The notes: a model not told the origin generated them from the sequence alone. Numbered from the stretch's first letter, positions 45,807-55,849 are shown. The stretch is DNA of 64,000 nucleotides from JAWKOK01 sp963765875 (GCA_963765875.1 CAVXYK010000029.1:124001-188000); one strand, 5' to 3'. Made by a program: numbers and translations.

Positions 45807-47171
45807 ATGGCCAAGATCTGGTTCACAGAGGAGTTCGGTGGCGTCCGAGTCGTCAGTTTTGTTCTCATCTATCTCATTTGCCAACTCATGCCGGCGACAG
45901 AAATCATGCATGCGATGCCCAACAACCGCATGGCCGACGAACCAGGCAAAGAGGAACATACCCTCTACTTTCCCAACCTCCTGTACGAAAACTATCGTGA
46001 CTACACAGTGCCGTCCACGCCCTATCCCCCAGACGGCGCGACCGATGTGAGTATCAACACGTTTTTTCGCTGGAACAACAATCCACGCACACTGCCGGAC
46101 GATTCTTCGCCATACGATTTCGAAGTCTATCTTGCTCCCGGAGAGACTACATCTGACCTGGCCATTGTCCGTGTGAGCCGAAATGCGGTCGACACCGGGA
46201 CGTTGATGCCTGACACCCTCTACACATGGCGAATCGTCTCCATCGATCCCGAAGGCCGACGCTACCCCGGTCCTGAATGGCGCTTTAGGACGCTCTCCGT
46301 TGCGCGGGACACCTCTGAAATTCCAGATCTGAACGCCATGGTCCCAGTGCCTGCCGGAGAATTCACTATGGGCTGCGATCGAAACAATCCTCATGATGAA
46401 TCCAATAATCCCTGTGAAGACGGCACAGGTGTTGCATCTGAGCCCTTACACACGGTCTACCTTGATGCCTTTGAAATCGATAAATACGAAGTATCGAACG
46501 CCAGCTACAAGGCATGTGTCGACGCCGGCATCTGTGATCGCCCACGCGAAGAACCGATAGAGGAGCGCCTGGAACGGTATGGGCTTGAAGAATATGCACG
46601 GTATCCAGTGGTCTATGTTTCCCGGCAAGATGCGCTGGACTACTGCGGCTGGCAGGGAAAACGGCTGCCCACCGAAGCCGAATGGGAAAAAGCCGCTCGA
46701 GGGCCAGTTGACACGCGATCGTGGCCCTGGGGAAACGAGCGGTTTTCGTGCGACCGTATGCACATCGGGCGTGATAGTAAGTGCAGCGATTGGATTGACG
46801 TCGTACCTATCGGGTCGTTTCCCAATGGGATGAGCCCGTATGGTGCGCTCGATGTCTCGGGAAACGTCGCCGAATGGGTCAACGACAAGTTTGATCGAAC
46901 CTATTACAGTTGGTCACCTTATGCCAATCCGCAGGGCTCGGACGTATCGCGCGTTTTCACAGAATCCCTCGAAGTGACTACGGACGATTGGGGATGGCCA
47001 ACCTATGTGCTGCGCGGTGGTGATTTTTGGGGCCGCTTCTACTATCACCACGTCTACTATCGCTATTGGGGTCACTGGGGCGAATCTGCTCACCTCGATG
47101 ATATCCCCCTCTTTCGCAACCGACGGACCGGCTTTCGATGCGCACGTTCAATTTCCGATGGCAGTCAGTAG
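45807..47171 (+). CDS. Secreted SUMF1-fold protein with FN3-like domain, paralogue of 35526-36864
   Basis: ATG 45807 is taken as start (MAKIWFTEEFGGVRVVSFVL), giving 454 aa; the open frame reaches back to 45492 but overlaps the divergent gene. A hydrophobic segment (VVSFVLIYLICQLMP) is the likely export signal. An FN3-like domain follows (FFRWNNNPRTLPDDSSPYDF, TLYTWRIVSIDPEGRRYPGP). The SUMF1 domain starts near residue 175: VPVPAGEFTMGCDRNNPHDE, LDAFEIDKYEVSNASYKAC, GKRLPTEAEWEKAARGPVDT, SWPWGNERFSCDR and VSGNVAEWVNDKFDRTYYSW. It ends in GFRCARS. As in the paralogue, the two active-site Cys of FGE are absent (RGGDFWGRFYYHHVYYRYWG). Confidence 0.8.
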   Translation: MAKIWFTEEFGGVRVVSFVLIYLICQLMPATEIMHAMPNNRMADEPGKEEHTLYFPNLLYENYRDYTVPSTPYPPDGATDVSINTFFRWNNNPRTLPDDSSPYDFEVYLAPGETTSDLAIVRVSRNAVDTGTLMPDTLYTWRIVSIDPEGRRYPGPEWRFRTLSVARDTSEIPDLNAMVPVPAGEFTMGCDRNNPHDESNNPCEDGTGVASEPLHTVYLDAFEIDKYEVSNASYKACVDAGICDRPREEPIEERLERYGLEEYARYPVVYVSRQDALDYCGWQGKRLPTEAEWEKAARGPVDTRSWPWGNERFSCDRMHIGRDSKCSDWIDVVPIGSFPNGMSPYGALDVSGNVAEWVNDKFDRTYYSWSPYANPQGSDVSRVFTESLEVTTDDWGWPTYVLRGGDFWGRFYYHHVYYRYWGHWGESAHLDDIPLFRNRRTGFRCARSISDGSQ

Positions 47172-47252
47172 CGGCTCTACCCTAGCTCCATGGGCCGTCA
47201 ACTCAGGAATCCGAGTCGTTTCCCGTGAACTCAGCATTCGGTCTGGACAAAG

Positions 47253-50200
47253 ATGATGTCACGCCATCAACTTAAATTCTCTTGTCAGCGAACACCGATC
47301 GCTGAAGCAGCCGGTCTTGCACTAGTTCATTTCGTTGTCGCTCTATATGCAAAATTTGCGCTTGGTATCGATATCGCCGCTCATACGCGTGGCAACTACT
47401 GGGACTATTTCTCACAGACTCTTCCCAGCGAGCTCCTGAAAAATGATCTCTGGACCAGCATTTGGCTACTCCATGCACAGCCGCCGCTCTACAATCTGCT
47501 GGGCGGACTAACGATCAGGCTATTCCCAGTAAAATACCCGGATATCATTCATTTCCAATACATTCTATTGGGATCGTTGATGGTTGGGTTACTCTATATC
47601 GTCCTATACCAGTTGACCTCGAATCGGTACTTTTCAGGAGTGATGGGCTTGCTGCTGGCTCTGTACCCTGCCATTCTGCTATACGAAGCCTATTTTTTAT
47701 ATTCATTGCCCGTGGCATTTCTGATCACTTGTAGTGTCGCTATGCTGTCATGTTTCTCGCTTTATCAGAGAAATTCGTTCCTCGTCGCATTCATCGTCTG
47801 CATCAACCTCCTTATCCTGACGAGAAGCGCGTACCATATTTTGATCCTCTTGCCCACGATGGCCGCTGTTTGGTTGGCCGTTCGAACAGATACGCGACGT
47901 ATCCTGACCATCGCATTTCTGATCTGTCTGATCTCTGTCGGTTGGTATTCGAAAAACCAGGTGCAGTTTGGCTTCTGGGGCAGCAGCAGTTGGATAGGCA
48001 TGAACTTATTTCGAGCTGCCGAAGCTAACTATGGAAACAACGAACTCAAGGAGTTAGCCGATGAGGGCGTCATCGATCAGCTGACCGGATACGTAAAGCC
48101 GATGGCAAGGCCGAGCGTTTACGGCGAATATGGATACGTCTCAGACTCTGAGCTACCTGCGCTCTCAGGGGACCATTACAACAATCAGATCTTTCTGACG
48201 CTATCGCCCATTTACATGAGGAACACGCTTCGGCTCGTTTCCCATGATCCGAAGCGCTATGTGAACGGCCTTGCAGATTCGATCATGAGGTTCGCGGCGC
48301 CCTCATCGCGCTACCCACATCTTGCCGCCAATGCGGCATCGTTGGGCATCTACGAGTCCTTCGTATCCCAAACTTTGCTTGGGCAACGACTGTTTCCCTC
48401 TGTTGACGATGAACCCAAAGGATCCATTCTTCTCTTTCTGATGCCGCTCAGTTTGATCCTGTACGGCTATCTGCTGTTCAATCTGTCTCGCCGGCCATGG
48501 CCGGCCGGGCAGACATGGGGTCATTTGCGCCGGCAGCTTGCTCCGGACATTGCACTGCACTTCATGTTCGTGATCTTCGCATACACACTGGCTGTCGGAA
48601 TTCTGTTCGAACATGGCGAGAACGAACGATTCAAGTTCATGATCGAACCGATCTGGTGGGTATTCTTCGCGACGGTCTTGTATCGGACAGTCTATCTATT
48701 CCGCCATCGGGAATCCGATCTGGGAACCAAAGAACGACAAGAGACTCCATCGTCATTCGCCGAACCAAGCTCCGCCCATTATCCGGCAACCGTGATCGTA
48801 CTGGTGGCCCTGATGCCGCTGGCAATCTGGGTACGCTGGCACTATGTCGCCAATGTCGGTCTCCACGTAGACGAGTTCAGCACGCTCTGGGGCAGTCGCC
48901 AGGTCATGAATTCGGGTCTCCCGCTCATGCCCAGCGGCGTGCTCTACACCCGCGGACTCTTCTCAACCTACCTGATAGCGGCGGTCGGCAAGTTGTTTGG
49001 GCTCACCTACATAGTCGGTCGCATGCCGAGTTTGATCTTTGGCGTGCTGGCCGTACTCGCGACCTTTTTCTTGGGTCAGCGCAGTTGGAATGCACGCGCC
49101 GGCTTGCTGGCGGCTGCCCTGCTGGCGCTCCTGCCGGAGGCAATCGAAGCATCTGGCCGGGCCCGTTTCTATGCGCCGCTCTCGCTGTGGTCTCTGCTTG
49201 CCGTCGGCATCCTCTTTTTGACGGTCCGACATCCACTGAAGGTCGAAAAAGATCACGCCCTTCGTTATGGCAACCACATCCTCTTTGGCCTCTTCTTCGC
49301 GGCCTCGCTCTTCTCGCAGGAAGCAACCATCCTGCTCTACCCAGCCTCGCTGCTCTGCATGATCTGGTGGCGCGGCTACCGCTATCTGCTGAAGTTGCCA
49401 GTGCTGGTGGGGCAAGGCATCGCCGTCGCAGCCATCGGCCTGCGACTGGCCATCGAACAGATCGGCCAGCCGGGCCAGTTGGAGAGCATCCAATCCGGCT
49501 CTCCCTATCTGGCGCTCTCGCTCGATATCCCTGCGGCCTGGCGGGCGTTTGATCAACTCTTTGTGTCGCCCGTTCGCCTACCTTGGACCATCGCAGCACT
49601 GGTCGCGGTGACTGTCGCCCTCATTGCGATTCGGCGAAACCGATGGCGTATCGCCGGCCTCGCGCCTTTCCACCAAGCCACGCTCTGGTACGCAGCCCAG
49701 TTCCTCTTTGTCCTCGGGGTGCTGCTCACCGTGGTCGGCGAAGACTGGCGTCACCCCCGCTACGTCCTGTTCATCCAGCAATTCTGGTTGCTCGTCGGCG
49801 CAGCAGGCGCGATCTGGGTCATCGACCGGCTCCTGAAGGGCGGGACAGGTCGTTGGATTGCCACAGCGGCTGTGACGGGGATGGCCCTATTCTTCATGTG
49901 GTCCGATGCCATTGACATGACAGAAAGAGAGATGTTGGGCTATGAACAGGGCTTCGCCTATGTGGCAGACCAGAGAACGCCGGGCGATGTGGTAATGACG
50001 CCGCAGGCAGCCGGTTGTGCGCTTGTGCTGGGCGATCCATGCGACTATTACATGCGTCAAGCGGGATATGAGCCATTTGTGATCAGACGCGAAGGCGAAC
50101 TAATCGACCGCTGGTCAGGCGCACCACTGTTGCAGTCGACGGAACAGCTTCAAGCTGCGATTCAATCGAGCGAGCGTGTGTGGATGGTGATCGACGGCGA

Positions 50201-51119
50201 CCGGCTGGCAACCACGTTCACGCCGCAGTTCACAGCGCTGATCGAGGAGCAGTTCCAGCCAGTCTTCCAGACGGGAAAGACATCGGTACTGGTGGCTGAG
50301 AGATGGGAGGAGATTCCTGACTACACATTCGCTGAAGAATTCGATCCTGCGTTGGCCTGGCCGAGCCTTGCGCTCGTTGGCTGGGAACGGAGCGAGCCTG
50401 TCTCAGGCGAGCCGCTGGCCGTACGTCTGTATTGGAAGCTATTGGGCGACATCGATGACGACATTCATACGTCGTTGCAGTTGATTGCCCACGACGGCGC
50501 CAACGTGGCACAGATCGACGGGCCCATCAATCAAGGAATTCTCTCGCTGGGCGACATCGAAGATCAACCGTTCCCCGAGTTCAAGCAACTCGGAGTACCA
50601 GAGCTTGTCCCTGGCCACTATCGGCTAGACGTTGTCGCCTATGACATCGATGACAAAGACCCGATCGGACCGCCGATATCCGTGGGCTGGTTCAGCATTG
50701 GTGACACTGAGTCACTGCCGGTGGAAGCGCCAGGCGCAACATGGGCCGAGGGTCTCAGTCTGGATACACACAGTTCTCTACCGGAATCCCTAATCCCGGG
50801 CGATATGCTTACCCTGGATCTGGCTTGGTTGACGAAGAGCCCGCTTGACCGAAATTTTATTGCCTTCGTGCATGTGCTCGGTCCGGAAGGGACAGTCATC
50901 GCCCAACGCGATCAGGCCCCGCTCAATGGTTTCTTTCCTACCTCACGATGGCCAACGGGCGAGCCGGTGACGGACCGATACGATGTACAACTGCCTACTG
51001 CTTTGGCCCCAGGCGCCTACCGTCTTGTCGTCGGCTGGTACGACGGCGAGACAGGTGAACGTCTACCCACTGTCGATGGTGGTGATCTCATCGAACTGGG
51101 CAATTGGCTAGTCCAGTGA
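47253..51119 (+). CDS. Double GT-C membrane protein (two glycosyltransferase-like modules in one chain)
   Basis: A 1288-aa intact frame. Residues 1-500 form one multipass unit (NYWDYFSQTLPSELLKND, WLLHAQPPLYNLLGGLTIRL, NLLILTRSAYHILILLPTMA). Residues about 510-900 form a second with the GT39-like start VGLHVDEFSTLWGSRQVMNS (Asp-Glu), then MPSLIFGVLAVLATFFLGQR, GRARFYAPLSLWSLLAVGIL and VVGEDWRHPRYVLFIQQFWL. Two beta-sandwich modules close the chain (DDDIHTSLQLIAHDGANVAQ; NFIAFVHVLGPEGTVIAQRD and PGAYRLVVGWYDGETGERLP). The second unit alone has the size of a full glycosyltransferase, so this looks like a fusion of two adjacent genes. It starts 81 bases after the SUMF1-fold gene on the same strand. 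Confidence 0.8.
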   Translation: MMSRHQLKFSCQRTPIAEAAGLALVHFVVALYAKFALGIDIAAHTRGNYWDYFSQTLPSELLKNDLWTSIWLLHAQPPLYNLLGGLTIRLFPVKYPDIIHFQYILLGSLMVGLLYIVLYQLTSNRYFSGVMGLLLALYPAILLYEAYFLYSLPVAFLITCSVAMLSCFSLYQRNSFLVAFIVCINLLILTRSAYHILILLPTMAAVWLAVRTDTRRILTIAFLICLISVGWYSKNQVQFGFWGSSSWIGMNLFRAAEANYGNNELKELADEGVIDQLTGYVKPMARPSVYGEYGYVSDSELPALSGDHYNNQIFLTLSPIYMRNTLRLVSHDPKRYVNGLADSIMRFAAPSSRYPHLAANAASLGIYESFVSQTLLGQRLFPSVDDEPKGSILLFLMPLSLILYGYLLFNLSRRPWPAGQTWGHLRRQLAPDIALHFMFVIFAYTLAVGILFEHGENERFKFMIEPIWWVFFATVLYRTVYLFRHRESDLGTKERQETPSSFAEPSSAHYPATVIVLVALMPLAIWVRWHYVANVGLHVDEFSTLWGSRQVMNSGLPLMPSGVLYTRGLFSTYLIAAVGKLFGLTYIVGRMPSLIFGVLAVLATFFLGQRSWNARAGLLAAALLALLPEAIEASGRARFYAPLSLWSLLAVGILFLTVRHPLKVEKDHALRYGNHILFGLFFAASLFSQEATILLYPASLLCMIWWRGYRYLLKLPVLVGQGIAVAAIGLRLAIEQIGQPGQLESIQSGSPYLALSLDIPAAWRAFDQLFVSPVRLPWTIAALVAVTVALIAIRRNRWRIAGLAPFHQATLWYAAQFLFVLGVLLTVVGEDWRHPRYVLFIQQFWLLVGAAGAIWVIDRLLKGGTGRWIATAAVTGMALFFMWSDAIDMTEREMLGYEQGFAYVADQRTPGDVVMTPQAAGCALVLGDPCDYYMRQAGYEPFVIRREGELIDRWSGAPLLQSTEQLQAAIQSSERVWMVIDGDRLATTFTPQFTALIEEQFQPVFQTGKTSVLVAERWEEIPDYTFAEEFDPALAWPSLALVGWERSEPVSGEPLAVRLYWKLLGDIDDDIHTSLQLIAHDGANVAQIDGPINQGILSLGDIEDQPFPEFKQLGVPELVPGHYRLDVVAYDIDDKDPIGPPISVGWFSIGDTESLPVEAPGATWAEGLSLDTHSSLPESLIPGDMLTLDLAWLTKSPLDRNFIAFVHVLGPEGTVIAQRDQAPLNGFFPTSRWPTGEPVTDRYDVQLPTALAPGAYRLVVGWYDGETGERLPTVDGGDLIELGNWLVQ

Positions 51120-51170
51120 GATCCCCAAGTTCTCATTAGCGACTTCTCGCGATGAAACTGAAAGCAAAAC

Positions 51171-51312
51171 GTAACTATACAGCCGCACGCTGATAGACCG
51201 CGGATTAGGCTGATTAGGCGGACCAAACCGGATTGATTCGAATTTTATCCGTGGAAATCAGCCTAATCCGTCTAATCCGCGGTCCATGGGCACGGCAGGC
51301 TGTACAGTTACA
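51171..51312. repeat. 'CCGCGGATTAG' inverted-repeat element
   Basis: Outer arms GTAACTATACAGCC and GGCTGTACAGTTAC, inner arms GACCGCGGATTAGGC and the complementary CTAATCCGCGGTC. Only one copy in the window. Similar 'ccgcggattaggc' elements are common intergenic repeats in environmental bacteria (general knowledge, not checked). Confidence 0.7.
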
Positions 51313-51428
51313 GCAAAACGAGATCATGCGTTTCTGTAGGACACGCTTGCAGCGTGAGAAGGTACATTCTCGAGACAGATTCAGAGGTCAGCTGGTATAG
51401 CGTTGTCGCTGTGGACGCCTGTCTCGCC

Positions 51429-51697
51429 TCACTCTGCCGGCGAATCAAAGTCAAAGTCTAGATAGGGTACATTCTGCTTGAGCCGCTCCTTGCGTCCGGC
51501 CATGAAACGCGCACACCAGGGATCGTCCAGATTTTCTACGTCAAAGCTACGGTGGATGATGGTGTAGAGCTCGATCTCACGTTGCTTGAGAAACCAGGGA
51601 ATCTCAGCCAGCCAACGCGGATCCAGCTGATTCTCCTAGCGATAGCCGCGCAGAAAATGGGTCAAAAACTCCGCTGATGATGAGGGTGTAGGTCACG
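51429..51697 (-). pseudogene. C-terminal remnant of a phosphotransferase-like protein
   Basis: On the minus strand, ending at the TGA 51429-51431, the frame reads SAEFLTHFLRGYR, then an in-frame TAG, then ENQLDPRWLAEIPWFLKQRE, IELYTIIHRSFDVENLDDPW, CARFMAGRKERLKQNVPYLD and FDFDSPAE. This matches the end of aminoglycoside/fructosamine-kinase-type phosphotransferases of this length. Upstream, another stop ends the frame near 51690 and the kinase core is missing. It is a fragment of a lost gene. Confidence 0.55.
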
Positions 51698-52108
51698 GTC
51701 GGTCTCCTTTCACGATGAGCCGGAATATTTTTCGGATCTGACTGCCACACCTTTCATCTGGCGGCCGATCTCAAGTATAGAGACCTGCTGACATGATCGC
51801 AAGGGGAGGGCGCATTTCGGGTTTGGGGCAGCGTGACGCACTGCCCGATCATGGCTGATGATCCCTTTATCGTTTGGGTGTGTTCAAAATCAATTGAAGT
51901 GATCCTCCGGGAGGGGAATGACAGCAAACTGGTATTGCGCAGTGCTCCTCCCGGAGGGCCTTTGGGCGCTCAACTCATTTTGAACACACCCTTATCGTTT
52001 GGGCAGTGCGTCGCACGCGTTGCCTAATGTAGAGACCCCAGCATGAAATACACTCGCACGTGGATAACGCGGGCCGCTGCGCGGCCTGCTCGTGATATAA
52101 TCTCCAAC
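51698..52108. other. Gap of about 410 bases with one repeat element
   Basis: Holds the family 2 element copy 4 (51855-52010). The rest shows no gene or clear signal. Confidence 0.5.
51855..52010. repeat. CCTCCGGGAGG element, family 2, copy 4, with flanking direct repeat
   Basis: The element (about 51879-51990) has arms TGTGTTCAAAAT and ATTTTGAACACA and inner palindromes TCCTCCGGGAGG and CCTCCCGGAGGG. On both sides stands a near-identical direct repeat (CCCTTTATCGTTTGGG at 51863-51878 and CCCTTATCGTTTGGG at about 51989-52003), as expected for a target duplication. Confidence 0.7.
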
Positions 52109-54193
52109 ATGTCGAGCAGAGATTTGACCACCCGATCCCGAGCGTTAACCTGGATCGGGCTTCTTCTTGTAATCATCGCTGCGGGCCTGCGCCTCTGGCG
52201 CATCGACGCCATCCCGCCCGGCTTCCACTTCGACGAGTCGTTCGAGGGGCTGGAGGCGTGGCGCATTCTCACCGATCCAGCCTATCGGCCAATCTTCCTG
52301 ACCGGCAACTTCGGCGTGCCTCCACTCAACGCCTATGCCAATGCACTCATCTTTGGCCTCTTTAGCATCTAGGCGGTGAAGCCGGTCCAACGGCCATGCG
52401 CACAAATGCCGCGATCTTCGGCATCCTGGGCGTACGTGGCCGTCTATCTCTTGGCCATTGAGCTTCGCCGATTGGACAGTGGCCGGTCATCGGCTCTCGC
52501 CGGCCTTTCCATTGCTGGCGGCAGCGATCCTGGCCGTCATGCGCTGGCATATCCACTTCAGCCGCATGGGCATCGAGCCGATCATCGTGCCCCTGATCTG
52601 GTCGACTTCGACATGGTTGCTGCTGCGCGGTTGGCGAACGGGCGGCAAAGGTTAGGTTCATCGCATGCGGCATTGTGCTCGCCGCGGGCATGTACGCGTA
52701 CCAGGCGGCATGGTTTGTGCCGATCTTGATGATGGCGGTGGCAGGGCTATTGATAGTAGACCGAAGAACAAAGATCAAAGAGCGGGTAGCAGCGTCTTCG
52801 ACGAACCGGCAAACCCTGATCTTCGATCTTCGATCTTCGATCTTTTCCTGGCTGCGGCGCCGCCACCCTCCTCGTCTTTCCCCTGTTCTGGTTCTTTGCA
52901 GCAGCAGCTTGATCTGTTCTATGCTGCGGCCGGCGCAACTGGCCATCGTCGGCGAGACGGATAGCCCGGCGGACAACTCGATCTGGCAGAGCGTATGGGC
53001 CACGGGCAAGATGTTCTGCCGGTTCGGAGCCCAGGCGATCTGGATCCGAGGCGAAATCTGCCCGGCGAACCGGCGCTGAACCTGTGGCTGGCCATTCCCT
53101 TCTACCTTGGACCTCGGGGTGGCGATGAGGCGGATTCGACGTCCGGCCTTTGCCATTCCGCTGATCGGCACTGATCGGGCATCTGCTGCCGGGATTCTTC
53201 AGCGAATATGCGCCCCACTTCCACCGCGTGTTGGGTGCAGCCGCGCCGGTAGCCGTTCTCGGCGGCATCGGACTGAACGCCTCTGGTCGTGGGACAGGCT
53301 GCGGCGCTGGCATCTGCAATGGCTCGCGTGATTCTGCTGGTCTTCGGCGGATTCACGTCGGCCCAGATTACTTCATGCGTTGGTCGTCATTGCCCGACCT
53401 CCACTATGCCTTTGACAGCGGTTTGTGGGAGATGGCCAGTGGATCGCGCACAGCCGGACGACGCCGTGATCTATATGACGCCGCGGGGCGGTGAACATGC
53501 CACGCTAGCCTTTGCCTTGCGAGGCCCGGGCGACGTACCCCCTCACCGCTTTGACGGTCGTCATGTTTTCCCGGTGACCCAGGGCGAGAACAGAGCCGAC
53601 GAATACTATCTTGTCGTCGAACACGAAGATTTTCGCACACGCCTGCTGTTGCCCGAGGTACTGCCGACGCGACCATGACACACGAGTTCACGGATCGGGA
53701 AGGCAACGTCTATGCGCGTGTCTACACGCGCCCCGCACTCCCTGCCCCAGCGACCGCCCAGGTTACGCCATGAACGCCGGTTGGCGACGGCATCCGGCTT
53801 GCCGGCTATGATCTGCTGCCGGATAACGCCGCATGCCGGCGAGACATCTATCTGCAGTTACACTGGATCACGGATGCGCAGCCGTCCGGCGACTGGACCG
53901 TCTACACCCATGTGGTTGATACGGAAGATGGTTCGGTGCTGGCCGGACACGATAGCCGGCCGGGCAACGGCAGCCTGATCACCGCGGAGTGGCAAGCGGG
54001 CTGGCGCGTGCTTGACGAATACCAGATCCAATTGCCTGCCGATCTGCCGTCCGGCGAATATGGACTGCGAATTGGTCTCTACCAAGACGACGGAAGCGCC
54101 CTGCCCGTCGACTGGCGCGGGCATCAGATTCGGAACGTTCTGCAGTTGAAATCGAGCGAAAAGCGCTACGACTGCCCGAATCAAAGGACATGA
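52109..54193 (+). pseudogene. GT39-like membrane glycosyltransferase, broken by many frameshifts
   Basis: ATG 52109 starts SSRDLTTRSRALTWIGLLLV and contains PPGFHFDESFEGLEAWRILT (the Asp-Glu loop), then breaks after ANALIFGLFS with a TAG. Later pieces are in different frames: AAILAVMRWHIHFSRMGIEP, AAGMYAYQAAWFVPILMMAV and, at the end, the outside module SGDWTVYTHVVDTEDGSVLA and LPSGEYGLRIGLYQDDGSAL. At about 52735-52860 an insertion with a GATCTTC repeat (4 units) interrupts a membrane segment. More than six frame changes are needed for about 690 aa. This is either decayed or in a stretch of poor sequence. Confidence 0.7.
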
Positions 54194-54926
54194 CTCACAG
54201 CGAGGGAATCTAGCTGCCGCTGCTCTTTCGCATCCGAGCAGACTATGGTTGGAGCATTGGCATGCGGCGCATCACCCGTGCGCTGCTGACCGGTCCGGCG
54301 CTTCCGTTTGGTCCAGTGGTGGATCTCGGCTGTGGCGGCGGCGCGATGCCGGCTGAACTGGCGCACCAGTTTCCAGATCGTCAGGTCCATGGCCTGGATC
54401 TGCATCCGGCCGCACTGCAACAGGCTTCATCGACGCGGACGGCAACGCCATCCAGGCCGACATCAACCGGCTTCCGCTGGCCGACGGTAGTGTTGCGCTG
54501 CTTCTGGCTCTCGACTCGTTTGACCAAGCCGGCGTTGATCCCGCACAATCACTGGGCGAATGCCGCCGTGTGCTGAAGCGCAACGGTCTGCTGATCATGC
54601 GTGTCAGCGCCCACGCCTGGCTGGAAGGCCCACACGATGTCGCTTTCAACACGGGCAGACGGCAGCGAAAGTCCGACCTGATTGCGCTGCTGCAAGCGCA
54701 GGCACTGCGGCCGATGCGCAGCACCTACGCCAATGCACTGTTGATGCCGCCCGTGGTCGGGAATCAGGCTATTGCAGCGGCAAGGCCTGCTGCCCATGTT
54801 TGAGACGATGGCCCGGCAGACGGCGCTCGACAGGCTGATGGCAACTGTCATTTCAGCAGAGGCCCAATGGCTCAGCCGGCGCAATCTGACCTTGGCCTGA
54901 GCCTGTACTTGCTTGCCCGAAAATAG
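54189..54926 (+). pseudogene. Class I SAM-dependent methyltransferase, frameshifted
   Basis: Pieces across frames are LPLLFRIRADYGWSIGMRRI, the SAM-binding motif PVVDLGCGGGAMPAELAHQF with the acidic VHGLDLHP, then DINRLPLADGSVALLLALDS, GECRRVLKRNGLLIMRVSAH, AWLEGPHDVAFNTGRRQRKS and, near the end, NLTLAGLSLYLLARK. An ATG at 54189 is followed by an in-frame TAG after 7 codons, and shifts occur near 54425, 54570 and 54780. Total length is about 240 aa, normal for the type. The acceptor is unknown; by position it could modify the surface glycan or its lipid carrier. Confidence 0.65.
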
Positions 54927-54936
54927 CGACGCGATC

Positions 54937-54969
54937 AGAAGTTGGGCCTTTGGCAAAAGCCCAACTTCT
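54937..54969. terminator. Hairpin AGAAGTTGGGC / GCCCAACTTCT
   Basis: An 11-bp perfect stem between the methyltransferase and the GT2 gene, with an A-rich loop. A weak T-run follows. It shares its stem pattern with the terminator at 58217-58251. Confidence 0.55.
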
Positions 54970-54995
54970 TACGCTCGTGGATTGAGGAAATATCC

Positions 54996-55776
54996 ATGCC
55001 CGAAAGCGATCAAAGATCACCGGAAGGACCACTGGTCTGCACCGTCCTTCCGACCTATAACGAACGCGACAATATTCGCCTGTTGATCGAAGGCGTGCTC
55101 GACAACGCCGACACGCCCACATCGTACTCGTGGTCGATGACGATTCGCCCGACGGCACGTGGCAGATTGTCGAAGAGGTGGCGGCGGAACGAAACCAGCC
55201 GGGCCACTCGGTCGTTCATCTGGTGCGACGCACCGACCGAGTCCGGGCTGACGTCGGCCATCCAGCGGGGCATCGACGAGGCGATCCGGACACATCGGCG
55301 CCGACATCGTTACATGGATGGACTGCGACCTCTCCATGCCGCCGGAAGATGTGCCCAAGTTGGTCTCGGCCATCGTCAGATGCAGATAGCGCGGATGACG
55401 CAGCTGTTGATGTAGCCGTCGGCTCACGCTGGATTCCCGGCGGCGCAGACATAGCCCACGGATTCATGGCCCGCTGCACTCAGCCGCGTCATCAACACCT
55501 ATGCCATGGCCCTGCTCGGCAATGACGTCCACGATTACACCAGCGGCTTCATTGCCGCCCGTGCCGAGGTGCTTTGAGCACATTCGACTGCGCGGCGATT
55601 ATGGCGAATACTGTATAGACTTACTGGGAAGGGCCACTCGATTGGGATACAATGTGGTGGAAGTGCCCTACGTCTGTGTGCCGCGCACGGCCGGCGACAG
55701 CAAGACCGGGGCCAATCTGGTCGATTACCTGGTCAAAGGGCGAAAGTATGTGAGCGCTGCGAGTGGCGAGGTATGA
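54996..55776 (+). pseudogene. Family 2 glycosyltransferase (dolichyl-phosphate mannosyltransferase-like), frameshifted
   Basis: ATG 54996: PESDQRSPEGPLVCTVLPTY, NERDNIRLLIEGVLDNAD. In other frames follow LVVDDDSPDGTWQIVEEVAA (the DDDSPDGT nucleotide-sugar loop), GLTSAIQRGIDEAIRTH, IVTWMDCDLSMPPEDVPKLV (DxD-like), VAVGSRWIPGGA, LGNDVHDYTSGFIAARAEVL and LGRATRLGYNVVEVPYVCVP. The last gives PRTAGDSKTGANLVDYLVKG. About five frame changes are needed for 259 aa. Intact relatives make polyprenyl-phosphate mannose or glucose, exactly the donor that the GT-C enzymes of this cluster would use. Confidence 0.75.
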
Positions 55777-55849
55777 TCGAGAGAAGTAATGGGTCGTAGA
55801 TCGAATGCTGTATTCAAATGGTCGAATTGACAGACGTTCAATGTGACAA

